Part shown: piece by piece, positions 26,796 through 35,949 of the stretch
How the letters are laid out: every line of letters begins with the position of its first letter
How positions within the stretch are numbered: position 1 is the first letter of the stretch
Assembly: GCA_002356215.1 (NCBI GenBank)
Contig: AP017959.1
Coordinates: forward strand, 1,612,001 to 1,676,000
Direction of reading: 5' to 3'
DNA: 64,000 nucleotides
Source: [Synechococcus] sp. NIES-970
GTDB lineage: Bacteria > Cyanobacteriota > Cyanobacteriia > Cyanobacteriales > MRBY01
The notes under the pieces: generated by a model
Database searches by the model: none
Told to the model about the DNA's origin: nothing
Seen by the model: only the letters and a program-made list of their open reading frames with translations
Program-made: the position numbers and the translations under genes

Positions 26796-27461
26796 ATGGC
26801 TCACCCTAGCTTGGCGGAACTTTCCCAGAAACTTGAAAGCGAAAACTCCAAAGATCGCATGTTGGCATTAGCTCAGTTACGGGATGTGGCGCCCCTAGAA
26901 GCAATGCCATTGATCAAAAAAGTGCTGGATGACGAAGTCCTACAAATTCGTTCGATGGCGGTTTTTGCCCTGGGCATCAAACAGACAGAAGAATCTTACC
27001 CCCTATTAATTCGGCTACTGGAAACAGACGGTGATTATGGGATTCGAGCCGATGCGGCGGGAGCTTTAGGTTATCTCCAGGATGAGCGGGCCTTAAAACC
27101 GCTGCTACGGGCTTTTTATGAAGATACATCTTGGCTGGTGCGCTTTAGTGCGGCGGTGTCTTTGGGGAATTTGGGGCGCCCAGAAGCAAAAGATGCCCTC
27201 GTTCAAGCTTTAGGGAGTGGTGAGGCGATCTTAGAACAGGCGGCGATCGCCGCCCTTGGTGAAATTGGTGCAGTGGATACGGTCGATCGCCTAGTTGAGT
27301 TTGTATCCTCTGACAATTGGCTGGTGCGGCAACGGTTAGCGGAGGCCCTTGGCGCCTTGCCCTGTGAAAAAAGCTTGGCGGCGGTGAAGTTTCTGACCAA
27401 AGATGACCATCCCCAGGTGCAAGAGGCGGCCCAATTTAGTTTGCAAAAACTCGAAGCCTAG
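26796..27461 (+). CDS. HEAT-repeat protein (PBS-lyase/NblB-like)
   Basis: A 221-residue all-helical protein made of about six HEAT-like repeats, seen as recurring LRxxAAxALGxL patterns (SMAVFALGIK, RADAAGALGYL, RFSAAVSLGNLG, EQAAIAALGEIG, RQRLAEALGAL). This repeat type occurs in phycobilisome lyase subunits CpcE/F and in NblB, which helps degrade phycobilisomes. A role in phycobilisome turnover is possible but not shown. I chose ATG 26796 over TTG 26790. The next gene starts with GTG overlapping this stop codon by one base. Confidence 0.8.
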   Translation: MAHPSLAELSQKLESENSKDRMLALAQLRDVAPLEAMPLIKKVLDDEVLQIRSMAVFALGIKQTEESYPLLIRLLETDGDYGIRADAAGALGYLQDERALKPLLRAFYEDTSWLVRFSAAVSLGNLGRPEAKDALVQALGSGEAILEQAAIAALGEIGAVDTVDRLVEFVSSDNWLVRQRLAEALGALPCEKSLAAVKFLTKDDHPQVQEAAQFSLQKLEA

Positions 27462-28006
27462 TGGTCCCCCACAAAACAGTTCTACTGACTTCTTTTCGAC
27501 CGTGGTTGGTGCACCATGTTTCTAATGCTTCAGATGACCTGTTGGCCCGCCTAGAAGCAGCTAATTTAGATTTTGCAGACTTTGTTTTTCTCCGTCAGTT
27601 GCCTGTGGAAACGGCGATCGCCAGTGAAAAAACAATCCAGGCGATCGCCCAATACCAGCCTGACCTTGTGGTGTGCTGTGGCATGGCCGAAACGCGTGAT
27701 CGCCTGACGGTAGAATCCCAAGCTTTTGAAAACAATCGATCCTACCAAACCAGCCTTGATCTGGCTAAGTTAACCGCATCCCTCCGGTTTACAGAGGTGA
27801 GTAACGATGCTGGAAAATTTGTCTGCGAAGGCTTATATTTTCGGGTGTTGCAATACTTAAAAACATGGCGACCCCAGGCCGCTGGTTTATTTTTGCATGT
27901 GCCCCTCATCACCCCAGAAAATGAAATTTTCATCTGGCAAGATACGATCGCAATGCTCCGTTGGTTAACGCAGATTGAGTCGCACAAATCAGGTTATGAC
28001 CACTGA
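27461..28006 (+). CDS. Pyroglutamyl-peptidase I-like (C15) protein
   Basis: A 181-residue protein of peptidase family C15, which removes N-terminal pyroglutamate from peptides. The three expected active-site residues can be placed: Glu85 in LTVES, Cys122 in NDAGKFVCEG and His146 in LFLHVP. The sequence otherwise diverges from classical Pcp, with CGMAETRDR where CGLAGGR is usual, so specificity may differ. The start is GTG 27461, sharing one base with the upstream stop. The next gene begins inside its 3' end, so the three genes are translationally coupled. Confidence 0.75.
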   Translation: MVPHKTVLLTSFRPWLVHHVSNASDDLLARLEAANLDFADFVFLRQLPVETAIASEKTIQAIAQYQPDLVVCCGMAETRDRLTVESQAFENNRSYQTSLDLAKLTASLRFTEVSNDAGKFVCEGLYFRVLQYLKTWRPQAAGLFLHVPLITPENEIFIWQDTIAMLRWLTQIESHKSGYDH

Positions 28007-28484
28007 CCCAGCTAAGAAATTAAAGCGGCTCCGCGCCCTAAGTCAATGGCTCGATAGTGCTGTGGCGATCCCTGGGACAAAATATAAAGTTGGCTTTGAT
28101 CCGCTCATTAGTCTCATCCCAGGCATCGGCGATTACGTGGGTCTGATCCTGGCCAGTTATGTGATCTTTGAATCAGCAAAATTGGGGGCAAAGCAAGAAA
28201 CCCTGGTCAAAATGGCCTTAAATATCTTGGTGGATAGTGCGGTGGGTACTGTTCCCCTCGCGGGGGATATTTTTGATGTGGCCTGGAAAGCGAACGAAGC
28301 CAATCTCAAACTGCTCGAACAGGATTTACCTGAAATGTACAGTGACCTTGCTCCTGGAGAAAAAGCCCCCGTCAGTTGGCTCCCTTTGGTCTTAATTTTT
28401 GGGGCGATCGCCTTAATTTTGTTGCTCAGTAGTTTTTTGGCGATTTGGCTGTTGCGGGCGATATTTGCGGCGATCGTCCCATAG
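27996..28484 (+). CDS. DUF4112 membrane protein
   Basis: A 162-residue protein of the DUF4112 family. The core GFDPLISLIPGIGDYVGLILASYVI (quoted in parts: GFDPLIS, IPGIGDYVG) near residues 34-58 and DSAVGTVPLAGDIFDVAWKA near 82-101 are the family hallmarks. A long hydrophobic helix lies near the C-terminus (residues 130-160). I chose ATG 27996, which overlaps the upstream gene by 11 bases, over TTG 27975. Function is unknown. It ends 18 bases from the convergent dnaE stop. Confidence 0.82.
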   Translation: MTTDPAKKLKRLRALSQWLDSAVAIPGTKYKVGFDPLISLIPGIGDYVGLILASYVIFESAKLGAKQETLVKMALNILVDSAVGTVPLAGDIFDVAWKANEANLKLLEQDLPEMYSDLAPGEKAPVSWLPLVLIFGAIALILLLSSFLAIWLLRAIFAAIVP

Positions 28485-28502
28485 ATTTAGCCGCCCCAAA
28501 AC

Positions 28503-31175
28503 TCAGGCAACGATACCCACTGCCTGAGAACCAGACCCCCAGTGAGCTGTTGGCACAGGCCAGGCCGCAAGGTCTAGGTTGCGGACGAAAATTTCATCAA
28601 TGGGAAGCATTTCCCCCGTGGCCGTGAGGAATTTGTGATCTGGAGTCGCTCGAATCACCGCCCCTGTTTCCAGTTCGTATTCATACAGCAGGCGATCGCC
28701 CCGCCGATGCCACTGCTCCACGGGTTGTGTATAGATAAAGCCCTGGGGGTCAAGGCTATACACATGGCACAGTAACTCTTGGTCAACGATCGTCCGAATC
28801 GGCAGCACCCCATATTCCACCGTCACTACAGGGGTATCCCCGGCGAGGCAGTATTCGGCGAACTTCACCATCTGGTCAAATAAATCCCGGGCGATCGCCT
28901 CCGAAACACCATTTTCCCCAGCCCCTTTAACGAATTTGGCCTCGTGTTTTTTCATCTCATCGATTTTCTTTTTCCCCATGGCCCGCCGCAGCAGATCCGC
29001 TTCCCCGAGGGAATAGCCCGCCAAATCCTGGGCCATTTTCATAATTTGCTCCTGGTAAACCAAGACCCCGTAGGTTTCATTCAAGATGGGTTTGAGCATC
29101 TCGTGCTGATACTCAATTTTTTGGCGGCCATGTTTCCGGTCAATAAAAATCGGAATCAGCCCTGCATCCAAGGGCCCCGGTCGATAGAGCGCCAGGATCG
29201 ACGAAATATCTTCAATGCCCGACGGTTTGAGGTCCTGGACAATTTTTTTCATGCCGTCCGACTCCAACTGGAAAATCCCCTCCAGCAGACCATCTTCAAA
29301 TAATTTGTGGGTGTGCTGGATATCTTCCGGTAGCTTTTTGGCCGTGCCCTTCGCAATAATTTCCAGAGCTTTACGTTCGTCCAAGGGGAGCTGATCCAAG
29401 TCCAGGTCCACCTGGCGATATTCCCGCACCAAATCAGCGGTTTTTTTGATGGTGGTGAGATTTTTCAGGCCCAAAAAGTCCATCTTCAAGAGCCCCATTG
29501 CCTCCACATCTTCCATGTAGTACTGGGTGATCACCGCTCCCTCGTTATTGCGCTGGAGGGGAACCGCCTCATCTAAAGGAGTTGAAGAAATCACCACGCC
29601 AGCGGCATGGACCCCAAAGGTTTTGTTGGTGCCTTCGATGCGAATCGCCATATCCACCCAGCGGCGCACCTGGGGATCGGTTTCGTAGCGCCGTTTAAAC
29701 TCAGGCTCTGGGGTGTCATCGGAGATCATCACCTGGAGTTTGGCGGGTTTGCCCCGGGCCACAGGGATCATTTTTGCCATTTGGTCTGCTTCTCCGTAGG
29801 GAATATCCAGCACCCGGGCCACATCCTTGAGCACGGCTTTGGAGGTCATCCGGTTAAAGGTGATAATTTGCGCCACCCGGTCTTCGCCGTATTTTTCGGT
29901 GACGTACTTGATCATTTCGTCCCGCCGCTGGATGCAAAAATCTGTATCCACGTCAGGCATGGACTTCCGTTCGGGGTTGAGGAAGCGCTCAAATAAAAGG
30001 CTGTGGTGAATTGGGTCAATATTGGTAATGCCTAGGGCATAGGCCACTAGGGAACCCGCCGCCGAACCGCGCCCCGGCCCCACGGGAATGTCATTGTCCC
30101 GGGCATATTTAATGTAGTCCCACACCACAAGAAAGTAGGTGGCAAAGCCCATCTGCTGCATCATTTGCAGCTCGTATTCCAAGCGCTCTTTGTAGGTAGG
30201 ATCGACCTCGGCGCGGGTTTTGCATTTGAGGCGATCGAGCAAGCCGCCCCAGGTGACTTCGATGAGATAACTGTCGGCGGTGTAGCCTTCGGGGACGGGA
30301 TAGTCGGGAATGCGCGGTTCCCCCAAAATTTTGTAGGGTTCGACCTTTGCGGCGACTTCGAGGGTGTTGGCGATCGCCTGGTCGATAATGGCCGGATCGA
30401 GATGATCTCGGAAGAGCTGGCGCATCTCGTCAGCAGATTTGAGATATTCCGTGCCGCTGTAGCGGAGGCGTTTATCTTCGGTGATCAGTTTAGCCGTCTG
30501 GATACACAACAGGGCATCATGGGCTTCCACGTCATAGCAGGAAATGAAGTGGGAATCGTTGGTGGCGATAATTTTAATATCCAGTTCCTGGGCAATTTTG
30601 ACGATCTCAGTGTTGACGATGCGGTCTTCCTGGGAGCCGTGGTCTTGGATTTCGAGGTAATAATCGTCGCCGAGGAGGTCTTTGTACCACTTCGCCACTT
30701 CCCGCGCCCGTTTATACTCTCCTTTCAGGATGCATTGGGGCACTTCACCACCAAGGCAGGCACTGGTCATGATCAGCCCTTCGTGGTGCTTCTCGATCAG
30801 TTCTTTATTGATGCAGGGGCGGGCGAAAATTCCCTTGCCCTGGAACCCTTTGAGGTGGGAAATGGTGGTGAGTTTAACGAGATTTTTATAACCTTGGGTA
30901 TTCTTCGCGAGAACAACTTGGTGGTATTTCTTCAGGCGCTTGCTTTTATCTTCAATGTCACCGTTGATCACGTACATTTCATTGCCGATGATCGGTTTGA
31001 TACGCTTATTGCGGCAGGTTTTTAACAGCTCGATCGCCCCATACATTACCCCGTGATCTGTTAAGGCGATCGCCGGCATTTCCAGTTCCTCTGCCCGTTG
31101 GATCAACGGTTTAATCTGGGATGCCCCATCGAGCAAACTGTAATCACTGTGGATGTGTAAACCGACGAAGGACAT
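28503..31175 (-). CDS. dnaE: DNA polymerase III alpha, N-terminal half with split intein
   Basis: A 890-residue polypeptide holding the PHP domain ([11 protein letters not shown] at residues 7-17) and the polymerase palm of DnaE ([17 protein letters not shown] near 374, PDVDTDFC near 414). The polymerase sequence stops after FAEY and passes into the N-terminal half of an intein (residues 776-890). The remaining polymerase, with intein C, must be encoded elsewhere, since it is absent from this window. Cyanobacterial DnaE halves are joined by protein trans-splicing, so this truncation is normal for the lineage. A start at ATG 31175 fits the family N-terminus. Confidence 0.96.
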   Translation of the reverse strand: MSFVGLHIHSDYSLLDGASQIKPLIQRAEELEMPAIALTDHGVMYGAIELLKTCRNKRIKPIIGNEMYVINGDIEDKSKRLKKYHQVVLAKNTQGYKNLVKLTTISHLKGFQGKGIFARPCINKELIEKHHEGLIMTSACLGGEVPQCILKGEYKRAREVAKWYKDLLGDDYYLEIQDHGSQEDRIVNTEIVKIAQELDIKIIATNDSHFISCYDVEAHDALLCIQTAKLITEDKRLRYSGTEYLKSADEMRQLFRDHLDPAIIDQAIANTLEVAAKVEPYKILGEPRIPDYPVPEGYTADSYLIEVTWGGLLDRLKCKTRAEVDPTYKERLEYELQMMQQMGFATYFLVVWDYIKYARDNDIPVGPGRGSAAGSLVAYALGITNIDPIHHSLLFERFLNPERKSMPDVDTDFCIQRRDEMIKYVTEKYGEDRVAQIITFNRMTSKAVLKDVARVLDIPYGEADQMAKMIPVARGKPAKLQVMISDDTPEPEFKRRYETDPQVRRWVDMAIRIEGTNKTFGVHAAGVVISSTPLDEAVPLQRNNEGAVITQYYMEDVEAMGLLKMDFLGLKNLTTIKKTADLVREYRQVDLDLDQLPLDERKALEIIAKGTAKKLPEDIQHTHKLFEDGLLEGIFQLESDGMKKIVQDLKPSGIEDISSILALYRPGPLDAGLIPIFIDRKHGRQKIEYQHEMLKPILNETYGVLVYQEQIMKMAQDLAGYSLGEADLLRRAMGKKKIDEMKKHEAKFVKGAGENGVSEAIARDLFDQMVKFAEYCLAGDTPVVTVEYGVLPIRTIVDQELLCHVYSLDPQGFIYTQPVEQWHRRGDRLLYEYELETGAVIRATPDHKFLTATGEMLPIDEIFVRNLDLAAWPVPTAHWGSGSQAVGIVA
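28506..28850 (-). other. N-terminal half of the naturally split DnaE intein
   Basis: Coding for residues 776-890 (115 residues). It opens with the nucleophile Cys1 in [14 protein letters not shown] (block A), has the block B motif ATPDHKF with the conserved Thr and His near intein residue 69-72, and continues to LPIDEIF. The family core usually ends near residue 102. Here about 13-15 extra residues follow (TAHWGSG...), an extended tail. The N-extein ends in Tyr, as in related DnaE inteins. Confidence 0.95.
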
Positions 31176-31299
31176 AGTTTGAAGGTCACTGTTATGGGGA
31201 TAGCCAGTCTATTCTAAGCCATCCCCAAGGTCCCGAACACCAGCTTCTGGCCAGTGGCAAGGGCCTATAATCAACGTGGCCAAGGCATCGTAATGGCAC

Positions 31300-33282
31300 C
31301 TATGTACCGACGGTAAGCCGATATTGCAGACTGAGTAGGCTAAGCCACAGGGCAGGATATTTTTCGGCAAGCCAAGTTTCTGATTTTTCGAGCCATTGGG
31401 GAAACCAGCCCATCAACAACAAACTCAACACCGCATCGAAGCTAAAGGCCACATAAGCACCCACCCAACGCATAAAATCTCTCGCCCCGGCCATTTGCCA
31501 AATCCAGACAATCAGAGCTGGATTTTGTTGGGCCGCAATGAGAGCCAGTTTATTAAACATCAGCCAGTTGGTGCGGTCTTTAATGAAAGTTTCGGCTACC
31601 ACGGGGGGAGAATCTGCCAATAGCCCAAAAAAAGTATTGAGCATGGCGTTAATACGCTGGGGTGGCAAATAGGTGTGGGTCGGCACCATCATGCCCTTAG
31701 AAAAAAGCCAGGTGACAGCAATATTGCTCTGGTAGGCGCGGATTTGACTGAGATTTTGCTGACTGAGTAAATCTTTCTTGAGGGCAATATCCAGGAGCCG
31801 GGTTAGACGACCTAGGTTCCGCACGAGGGAACCAAACCCCGTAAACACCAGGGGCGATTGCAATGAAGCCGCATCACCGATCGCCAACAAGCGGTCAAAG
31901 GCCACTTGGCGATCGCCTGCTCCCACATTGAAATAGCCCGGGATATAGCCGAAAGTCGGCTTCACAAAGGTCAGCTCGTCCATGTCACAGCGGCGATACT
32001 CCGGCAAAATCGAGAAAAAGTCCTCATACATCTCTAACAGAGAGCCGGGATTATCTGGGTGCACCTCGTGGTAATGGAATAGATAAATCGTGCGCTCATC
32101 CCCCTCGAGTGGGAACAGCTCCCAAATCAACTGCCGCCCCCGGGAAATATCCCCATGGGCATTAAGCACATCGCCATAGGTGGGATCCCAAACCCGATCA
32201 TCAATTCCTTTGACGACGGCCCCAACCGTTGGACAGACACTATCAAAAGGGCGACCCTTATTGAGCTGGGCGGCGATCGGTGACGCTGTTCCCATGGCAT
32301 CAATGATCAGTCGCGTTTGAACGTCTTTTTCTTCCCCTGTGGTCAATTTTTTAGTGGACAGCTGCACCCGCTCCCGACCAATATCGGCCCGGAGAAATTC
32401 CGTTTGATCCCAAATTTCACCGCCCGCTGCCAAGAGTTTTTCGCCACATTTTTGAATCAAGAGATCGGAGAGAATGGCGATATTGAGAACTGTCGGCGTG
32501 TGAAGCACATTCGCTTTGAGGTGGGGGGGGTTATTGCCATCGAAGAACTTATTGAAACCGTCTTTGTATTCCCGGCCAATGAGGGCTTCGATTTCCTCTG
32601 CATCAAATAGCCCTAAGTCAATCAAACTCTGGAGCTCACTGCGGGAAATATTCCACTCCCGGTTCATCCGGCCAAAGGGGAGCCGCTCAATGAGCAGCAC
32701 TTTGTAGCCCAGCCGGGCCATCACTGCCCCGTGGATGACCCCCAAAGCCCCACCGACATAGACCAGGTCATATTGGGAAAGGTTGGGATTGAGGGGCTGA
32801 TTTTTTTCAAAAATAACCTGTTGGGGTTCCTGAGGGTTTTGCACTGTTTCCCGCCAGCGCTTTTCCCACCAGTAGGCCCGCTGCAAGTCAAATTCTCCCT
32901 GGGGAAATTTCTGGAAAAATTCAACGGTTTTTGGGTAATCGGCGGCCAGGGCTTCAAAGATAGACTGGCCGGGAGCGATCGCCGGGGGCGCTGGGTAGCG
33001 GATGGGGAAGGCGGCGCGGATATCGGTTTCAAGCTGACGGCAAAGACGCTGCTGTCCCGAAAAACCTCGGTCCCAAGCGAATACCTTAAGATAGGTGGTG
33101 CGCTGCACATTCCATGTAAAAATCGCAAGCTCGGCATTATTGTCTTGTAGCCGAAGCCCCGTCGGTGTTGGGTGTTTTTGTCCACGGACGGGTTGCCAGT
33201 CCGTTTGGAGCCAATGGCAAACCTTGTCGGTATCGGGAGTGGGGACTTCGAGATAAAGCAGTTCTTCCATGGAAATTGTCAT
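31300..33282 (-). CDS. cruA: Lycopene cyclase, CruA type
   Basis: A 660-residue flavoprotein of the CruA/CruP family, which closes lycopene ends to beta rings in cyanobacteria and green sulfur bacteria lacking CrtL. The nucleotide-binding strand-loop LVYVGGALGVIHG is at residues 173-185, with LLIER at 196-200. A GDAASLQSPLVFTGFGS segment near 470 is the flavin-contact motif. Length favours CruA; CruP paralogues have other features I cannot fully exclude. An alternative start is Met5. It is divergent from a 2Fe-2S ferredoxin gene, separated by 161 bases. Confidence 0.88.
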   Translation of the reverse strand: MTISMEELLYLEVPTPDTDKVCHWLQTDWQPVRGQKHPTPTGLRLQDNNAELAIFTWNVQRTTYLKVFAWDRGFSGQQRLCRQLETDIRAAFPIRYPAPPAIAPGQSIFEALAADYPKTVEFFQKFPQGEFDLQRAYWWEKRWRETVQNPQEPQQVIFEKNQPLNPNLSQYDLVYVGGALGVIHGAVMARLGYKVLLIERLPFGRMNREWNISRSELQSLIDLGLFDAEEIEALIGREYKDGFNKFFDGNNPPHLKANVLHTPTVLNIAILSDLLIQKCGEKLLAAGGEIWDQTEFLRADIGRERVQLSTKKLTTGEEKDVQTRLIIDAMGTASPIAAQLNKGRPFDSVCPTVGAVVKGIDDRVWDPTYGDVLNAHGDISRGRQLIWELFPLEGDERTIYLFHYHEVHPDNPGSLLEMYEDFFSILPEYRRCDMDELTFVKPTFGYIPGYFNVGAGDRQVAFDRLLAIGDAASLQSPLVFTGFGSLVRNLGRLTRLLDIALKKDLLSQQNLSQIRAYQSNIAVTWLFSKGMMVPTHTYLPPQRINAMLNTFFGLLADSPPVVAETFIKDRTNWLMFNKLALIAAQQNPALIVWIWQMAGARDFMRWVGAYVAFSFDAVLSLLLMGWFPQWLEKSETWLAEKYPALWLSLLSLQYRLTVGT

Positions 33283-33443
33283 CTTTGAGGTGTATGCCGC
33301 TCTGGTGGTCTATCATAGCTGCTTTGCTAGCCCTGGGGGAAAGCGCTCGAGTCTGGGCCCATCCAAGAAAGTTTGTAAAATTTCTTATAAAAACTTAATC
33401 TTGCTAAAATAAGAACCGTAGTTAATCCACACCAGGAGGGTTC

Positions 33444-33740
33444 ATGGCGAATATCACCTATGTTCCGGCAAATAAGGACGTGATTGCGGCAGATGGTGCC
33501 AATTTACGGGAGAAAGCGCTGCAAAACGGCGTCGATCTGTATACTTTCGGCGGAAAGCTGATGAATTGCGGTGGTGTTGGCCAATGCGGAACTTGCATTG
33601 TCGAGATTATCGAAGGCATGGAAAATCTTTCGCCAAAAACGCCTTTTGAGGAGCGTCGTCTCAAGCGCAAGCCTCCCAGTTACCGCCTGGCTTGTCAAAC
33701 CCTAGCCCATGGGGATGTGGTCGTCAAAACGAAGCCTTAG
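33444..33740 (+). CDS. 2Fe-2S ferredoxin
   Basis: A 98-residue plant-type ferredoxin-fold protein. The cluster cysteines are in [11 protein letters not shown] (Cys-x5-Cys-x2-Cys) and a fourth is in YRLACQT near residue 86. The spacing [10 protein letters not shown] differs slightly from photosynthetic PetF (Cys-x4-Cys-x2-Cys), so it is probably a specialised ferredoxin. The basic C-terminal part (RRLKRKPP) is unlike acidic PetF. The ribosome site AGGAGG is strong. It lies upstream of psbM on the same strand and divergent from cruA. Its partner is unknown. Confidence 0.88.
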   Translation: MANITYVPANKDVIAADGANLREKALQNGVDLYTFGGKLMNCGGVGQCGTCIVEIIEGMENLSPKTPFEERRLKRKPPSYRLACQTLAHGDVVVKTKP

Positions 33741-33866
33741 GGACTAATTCTGGAACAAAAAAATATGTTTGGGATTCAGAAGAAAAGACGATCGCCCCTG
33801 GAAACGAGCCAGAGGTGATATTCTTGATATCATTATGATCTAGCTCAGTGAAGAGGCGATTATTTA

Positions 33867-33971
33867 ATGCAAGTTAACGATCTCGGTTTCATTGCAACGA
33901 TTCTTTTTGTACTCGTTCCCACCGTTTTTTTGTTGATTCTTTATATCCAGACCAACAAAACGGCTTCCTAA
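33867..33971 (+). CDS. psbM: Photosystem II reaction centre protein M
   Basis: A 34-residue one-helix thylakoid protein, starting [11 protein letters not shown] and ending YIQTNKTAS. The hydrophobic span [15 protein letters not shown] and the N-terminal MQVN match PsbM, which sits at the photosystem II dimer interface. It starts 126 bases after the ferredoxin stop and ends before a strong terminator, so it is probably the last gene of its transcript. Confidence 0.95.
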   Translation: MQVNDLGFIATILFVLVPTVFLLILYIQTNKTAS

Positions 33972-33997
33972 AACATTTTTTTTTAAGAAAATCCGAT

Positions 33998-34039
33998 AAA
34001 AAAATAGGGGTCTGATCCTTGGCGATCGCCCCTTTTTTT
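33998..34039 (+). terminator. Strong terminator after psbM
   Basis: An A-run plus AGGGG (34006-34010) pairs with CCCCT (34029-34033) and a T-run. The stem can extend through the A/T tracts, so it may work in both directions, for psbM and the convergent stress-protein gene. Confidence 0.8.
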
Positions 34040-34102
34040 ATGGCTATTGCTCCCTATGCTGCTCCAATGCAACGCAATGGCGCTAATTTGAGCCTCAAAA
34101 GT

Positions 34103-34954
34103 CTAGTTACTTTCGGTCCGCGCCAGAAGAACTGGACAAGGGGCATTGACCCGCACATAGTCAGACAGGGAAGTTCCGAGAAGTCGGTCGAGGTCAGGCA
34201 TACTTTTGGCGATCGAGGGCCGGCGATCGGGGGAACCTAAAACCAGCAGATCGACATTTTGTTCCTCAGCGACGCTACAGATGGTTGCCCCAGGGCGTCC
34301 CCCTGTAACCAAAGTTTTAAAGGGAATACCCATTTGTTTTGCCCGCTGTACAGCAGGAGCGAGGGCGGGGTTCGCATCCATTTCTGCTTGGGAAAGAGAC
34401 AAGTTGGCGGGGAGATCCGGGTTTACCCGCAGTAGCAGTAGTTCGCAGCCGCTGTAATCGCGCATCATCTGGAGGGCGAGATCGAGGCCGTACATCGCCG
34501 CTTCGGACTTGTCGATCGCCACCATCACTTTTTTAACGGTGCGCACATAAATGTCATCCTTGACCAGGAGCATCGGGCGGTTAGTGAGCTGGAAGACATA
34601 CTGGCTCACGGAATTACCGAGGATGGACTGGAGGCGCTTGAGGCCGCGAGAACCCATCAAAATTAAATCTGCATCGATTTCATCGGCCACTTTGCAGACG
34701 ACATCTTTAGGATCCCCTTGACGCAGGATCGTGTTCACATTGCCGGGGTCGAGCTTCAGGTCTTGGAGCGCCTGGGCGAGGAGTTTACCGCCAGTCTCGT
34801 AGCCTTCTTGTTCGGAGTCTGGGGTTAATTCTTTTTTGACAACGTGGAGAATATTAATACTGGTGTCTTTGAACGCAGGGAGCTTGAGCAAGTTTTTCAA
34901 CATGTCCTGGACTTGCCCGGTACCAGAATCAGCAAAGAGAATTTTTCTAATCAT
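34103..34954 (-). CDS. Tandem universal stress protein (UspA family)
   Basis: A 283-residue protein with two USP domains. The first (residues 1-135) has an ATP-binding-type loop GSRGLKRLQSILGNSVSQYV near 101. The second begins KKVMVAIDKSEAA near 141, and its corresponding loop (GSPDRRPSIAKS) is altered, so only one site may bind nucleotide. USP proteins are cytosolic stress-response proteins of varied function. The gene reads toward the psbM terminator and is divergent from the EcfT-like gene. Confidence 0.9.
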   Translation of the reverse strand: MIRKILFADSGTGQVQDMLKNLLKLPAFKDTSINILHVVKKELTPDSEQEGYETGGKLLAQALQDLKLDPGNVNTILRQGDPKDVVCKVADEIDADLILMGSRGLKRLQSILGNSVSQYVFQLTNRPMLLVKDDIYVRTVKKVMVAIDKSEAAMYGLDLALQMMRDYSGCELLLLRVNPDLPANLSLSQAEMDANPALAPAVQRAKQMGIPFKTLVTGGRPGATICSVAEEQNVDLLVLGSPDRRPSIAKSMPDLDRLLGTSLSDYVRVNAPCPVLLARTESN

Positions 34955-35085
34955 GGGACGACTATTAACGGGGGTTTTTATCTGGGCGTTGATCCCTACA
35001 ATCCAGCATACTCCCTTCTGAGGGCGGGAAATTTTAAGGCTTATTACATAATAGAGGGTGGCTTTTTTACGGAATTTTCACCACG

Positions 35086-35949
35086 ATGGATTTAATGCGA
35101 TCGCTGCCCCTTGGGTTGTACCTAGAACAGCCCCAAACTTGGCTCCACAGGCTAGATCCTCGGGTAAAGTTGGCTTGGCTGATGACGTTTTTGTTTGGGC
35201 CAATCCTGGCCAATAACCTCTGGCGGATGGGCCTAGTGGGACTGTTGATCGCCATTACCCTGACGGCCTTGATTCCGCTGCGGGTTTGGAAACAGCAAAT
35301 GGGCCTGTTGTTATTGTTTTGTTTTGCGCTGTTTGTTGTAACCCTGATTGCCCCCGATGGCCTGGTACTGAGTCACCAACCAAGGCTCCCAGCGGAGGAT
35401 CTCGACATTCCCCAGAGTTATAACTACGTGGTGTGGCAGTTTCGCTTCATTTCGATTACCCGCCTCAAATTAGACCTCGGAATTAAGCTCAGCACCCAGA
35501 TTTTTACCCTCCTCTACAGCACCAATCTTTACCTGCTCACCACGGCAGCAGAGGAAATTACCACGGGCTTGGAATTTATTTTTTCTCCCCTGCGGCGCTG
35601 GCGGATTCCTGTCACGGAAATTCTCCTCACCCTGACTCTCTCGCTCCGGTTTATCCCCCTCGTGCTGGAGGAAATTCAAAATCTCACCCGCTCTGTGCGC
35701 ACCCGGGCGATCGCCTGGAAGACCTTAGGCTTTAAACAGAGCGCTCAACTGTGGCTGATGGTCTCCGAAAAGTTGCTGGAAAATCTCCTGATGCGGGCCG
35801 AACAAATTGCCACCGCCATGGATATTCGGGGGTTCACCAGCCCTAATCGCCACCTGGTACGTTGGCATCAACTGCGTTTCCATCCTTGGGATTGGTTGAT
35901 TCTCATCCTGCTTATTCCCTTCTGGTCACTCCGTTTTCTCTGGGGTTAA
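35086..35949 (+). CDS. EcfT/CbiQ-like energy-coupling transmembrane protein
   Basis: A 287-residue membrane protein of the CbiQ/EcfT family. It begins with LDPRVKLAWLMTF near residues 24-36, the typical start of this fold, and has several membrane spans. Short helices ending in Ala-Arg-Gly-type motifs appear as RTRAIAWK near 205 and ATAMDIRGF near 245, the coupling helices that contact ATPases. No EcfA ATPase or substrate-binding S component is adjacent. Such solitary EcfT proteins are common in cyanobacteria and plastids. The stop interlocks with that of the convergent permease gene. Confidence 0.8.
   Translation: MDLMRSLPLGLYLEQPQTWLHRLDPRVKLAWLMTFLFGPILANNLWRMGLVGLLIAITLTALIPLRVWKQQMGLLLLFCFALFVVTLIAPDGLVLSHQPRLPAEDLDIPQSYNYVVWQFRFISITRLKLDLGIKLSTQIFTLLYSTNLYLLTTAAEEITTGLEFIFSPLRRWRIPVTEILLTLTLSLRFIPLVLEEIQNLTRSVRTRAIAWKTLGFKQSAQLWLMVSEKLLENLLMRAEQIATAMDIRGFTSPNRHLVRWHQLRFHPWDWLILILLIPFWSLRFLWG

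Noticed and set aside
30165-31025. Plus-strand frame of 286 codons inside dnaE
   Set aside because: Antisense to the conserved PHP/polymerase region; the Phe/Gly/Asp-rich translation is a typical shadow.
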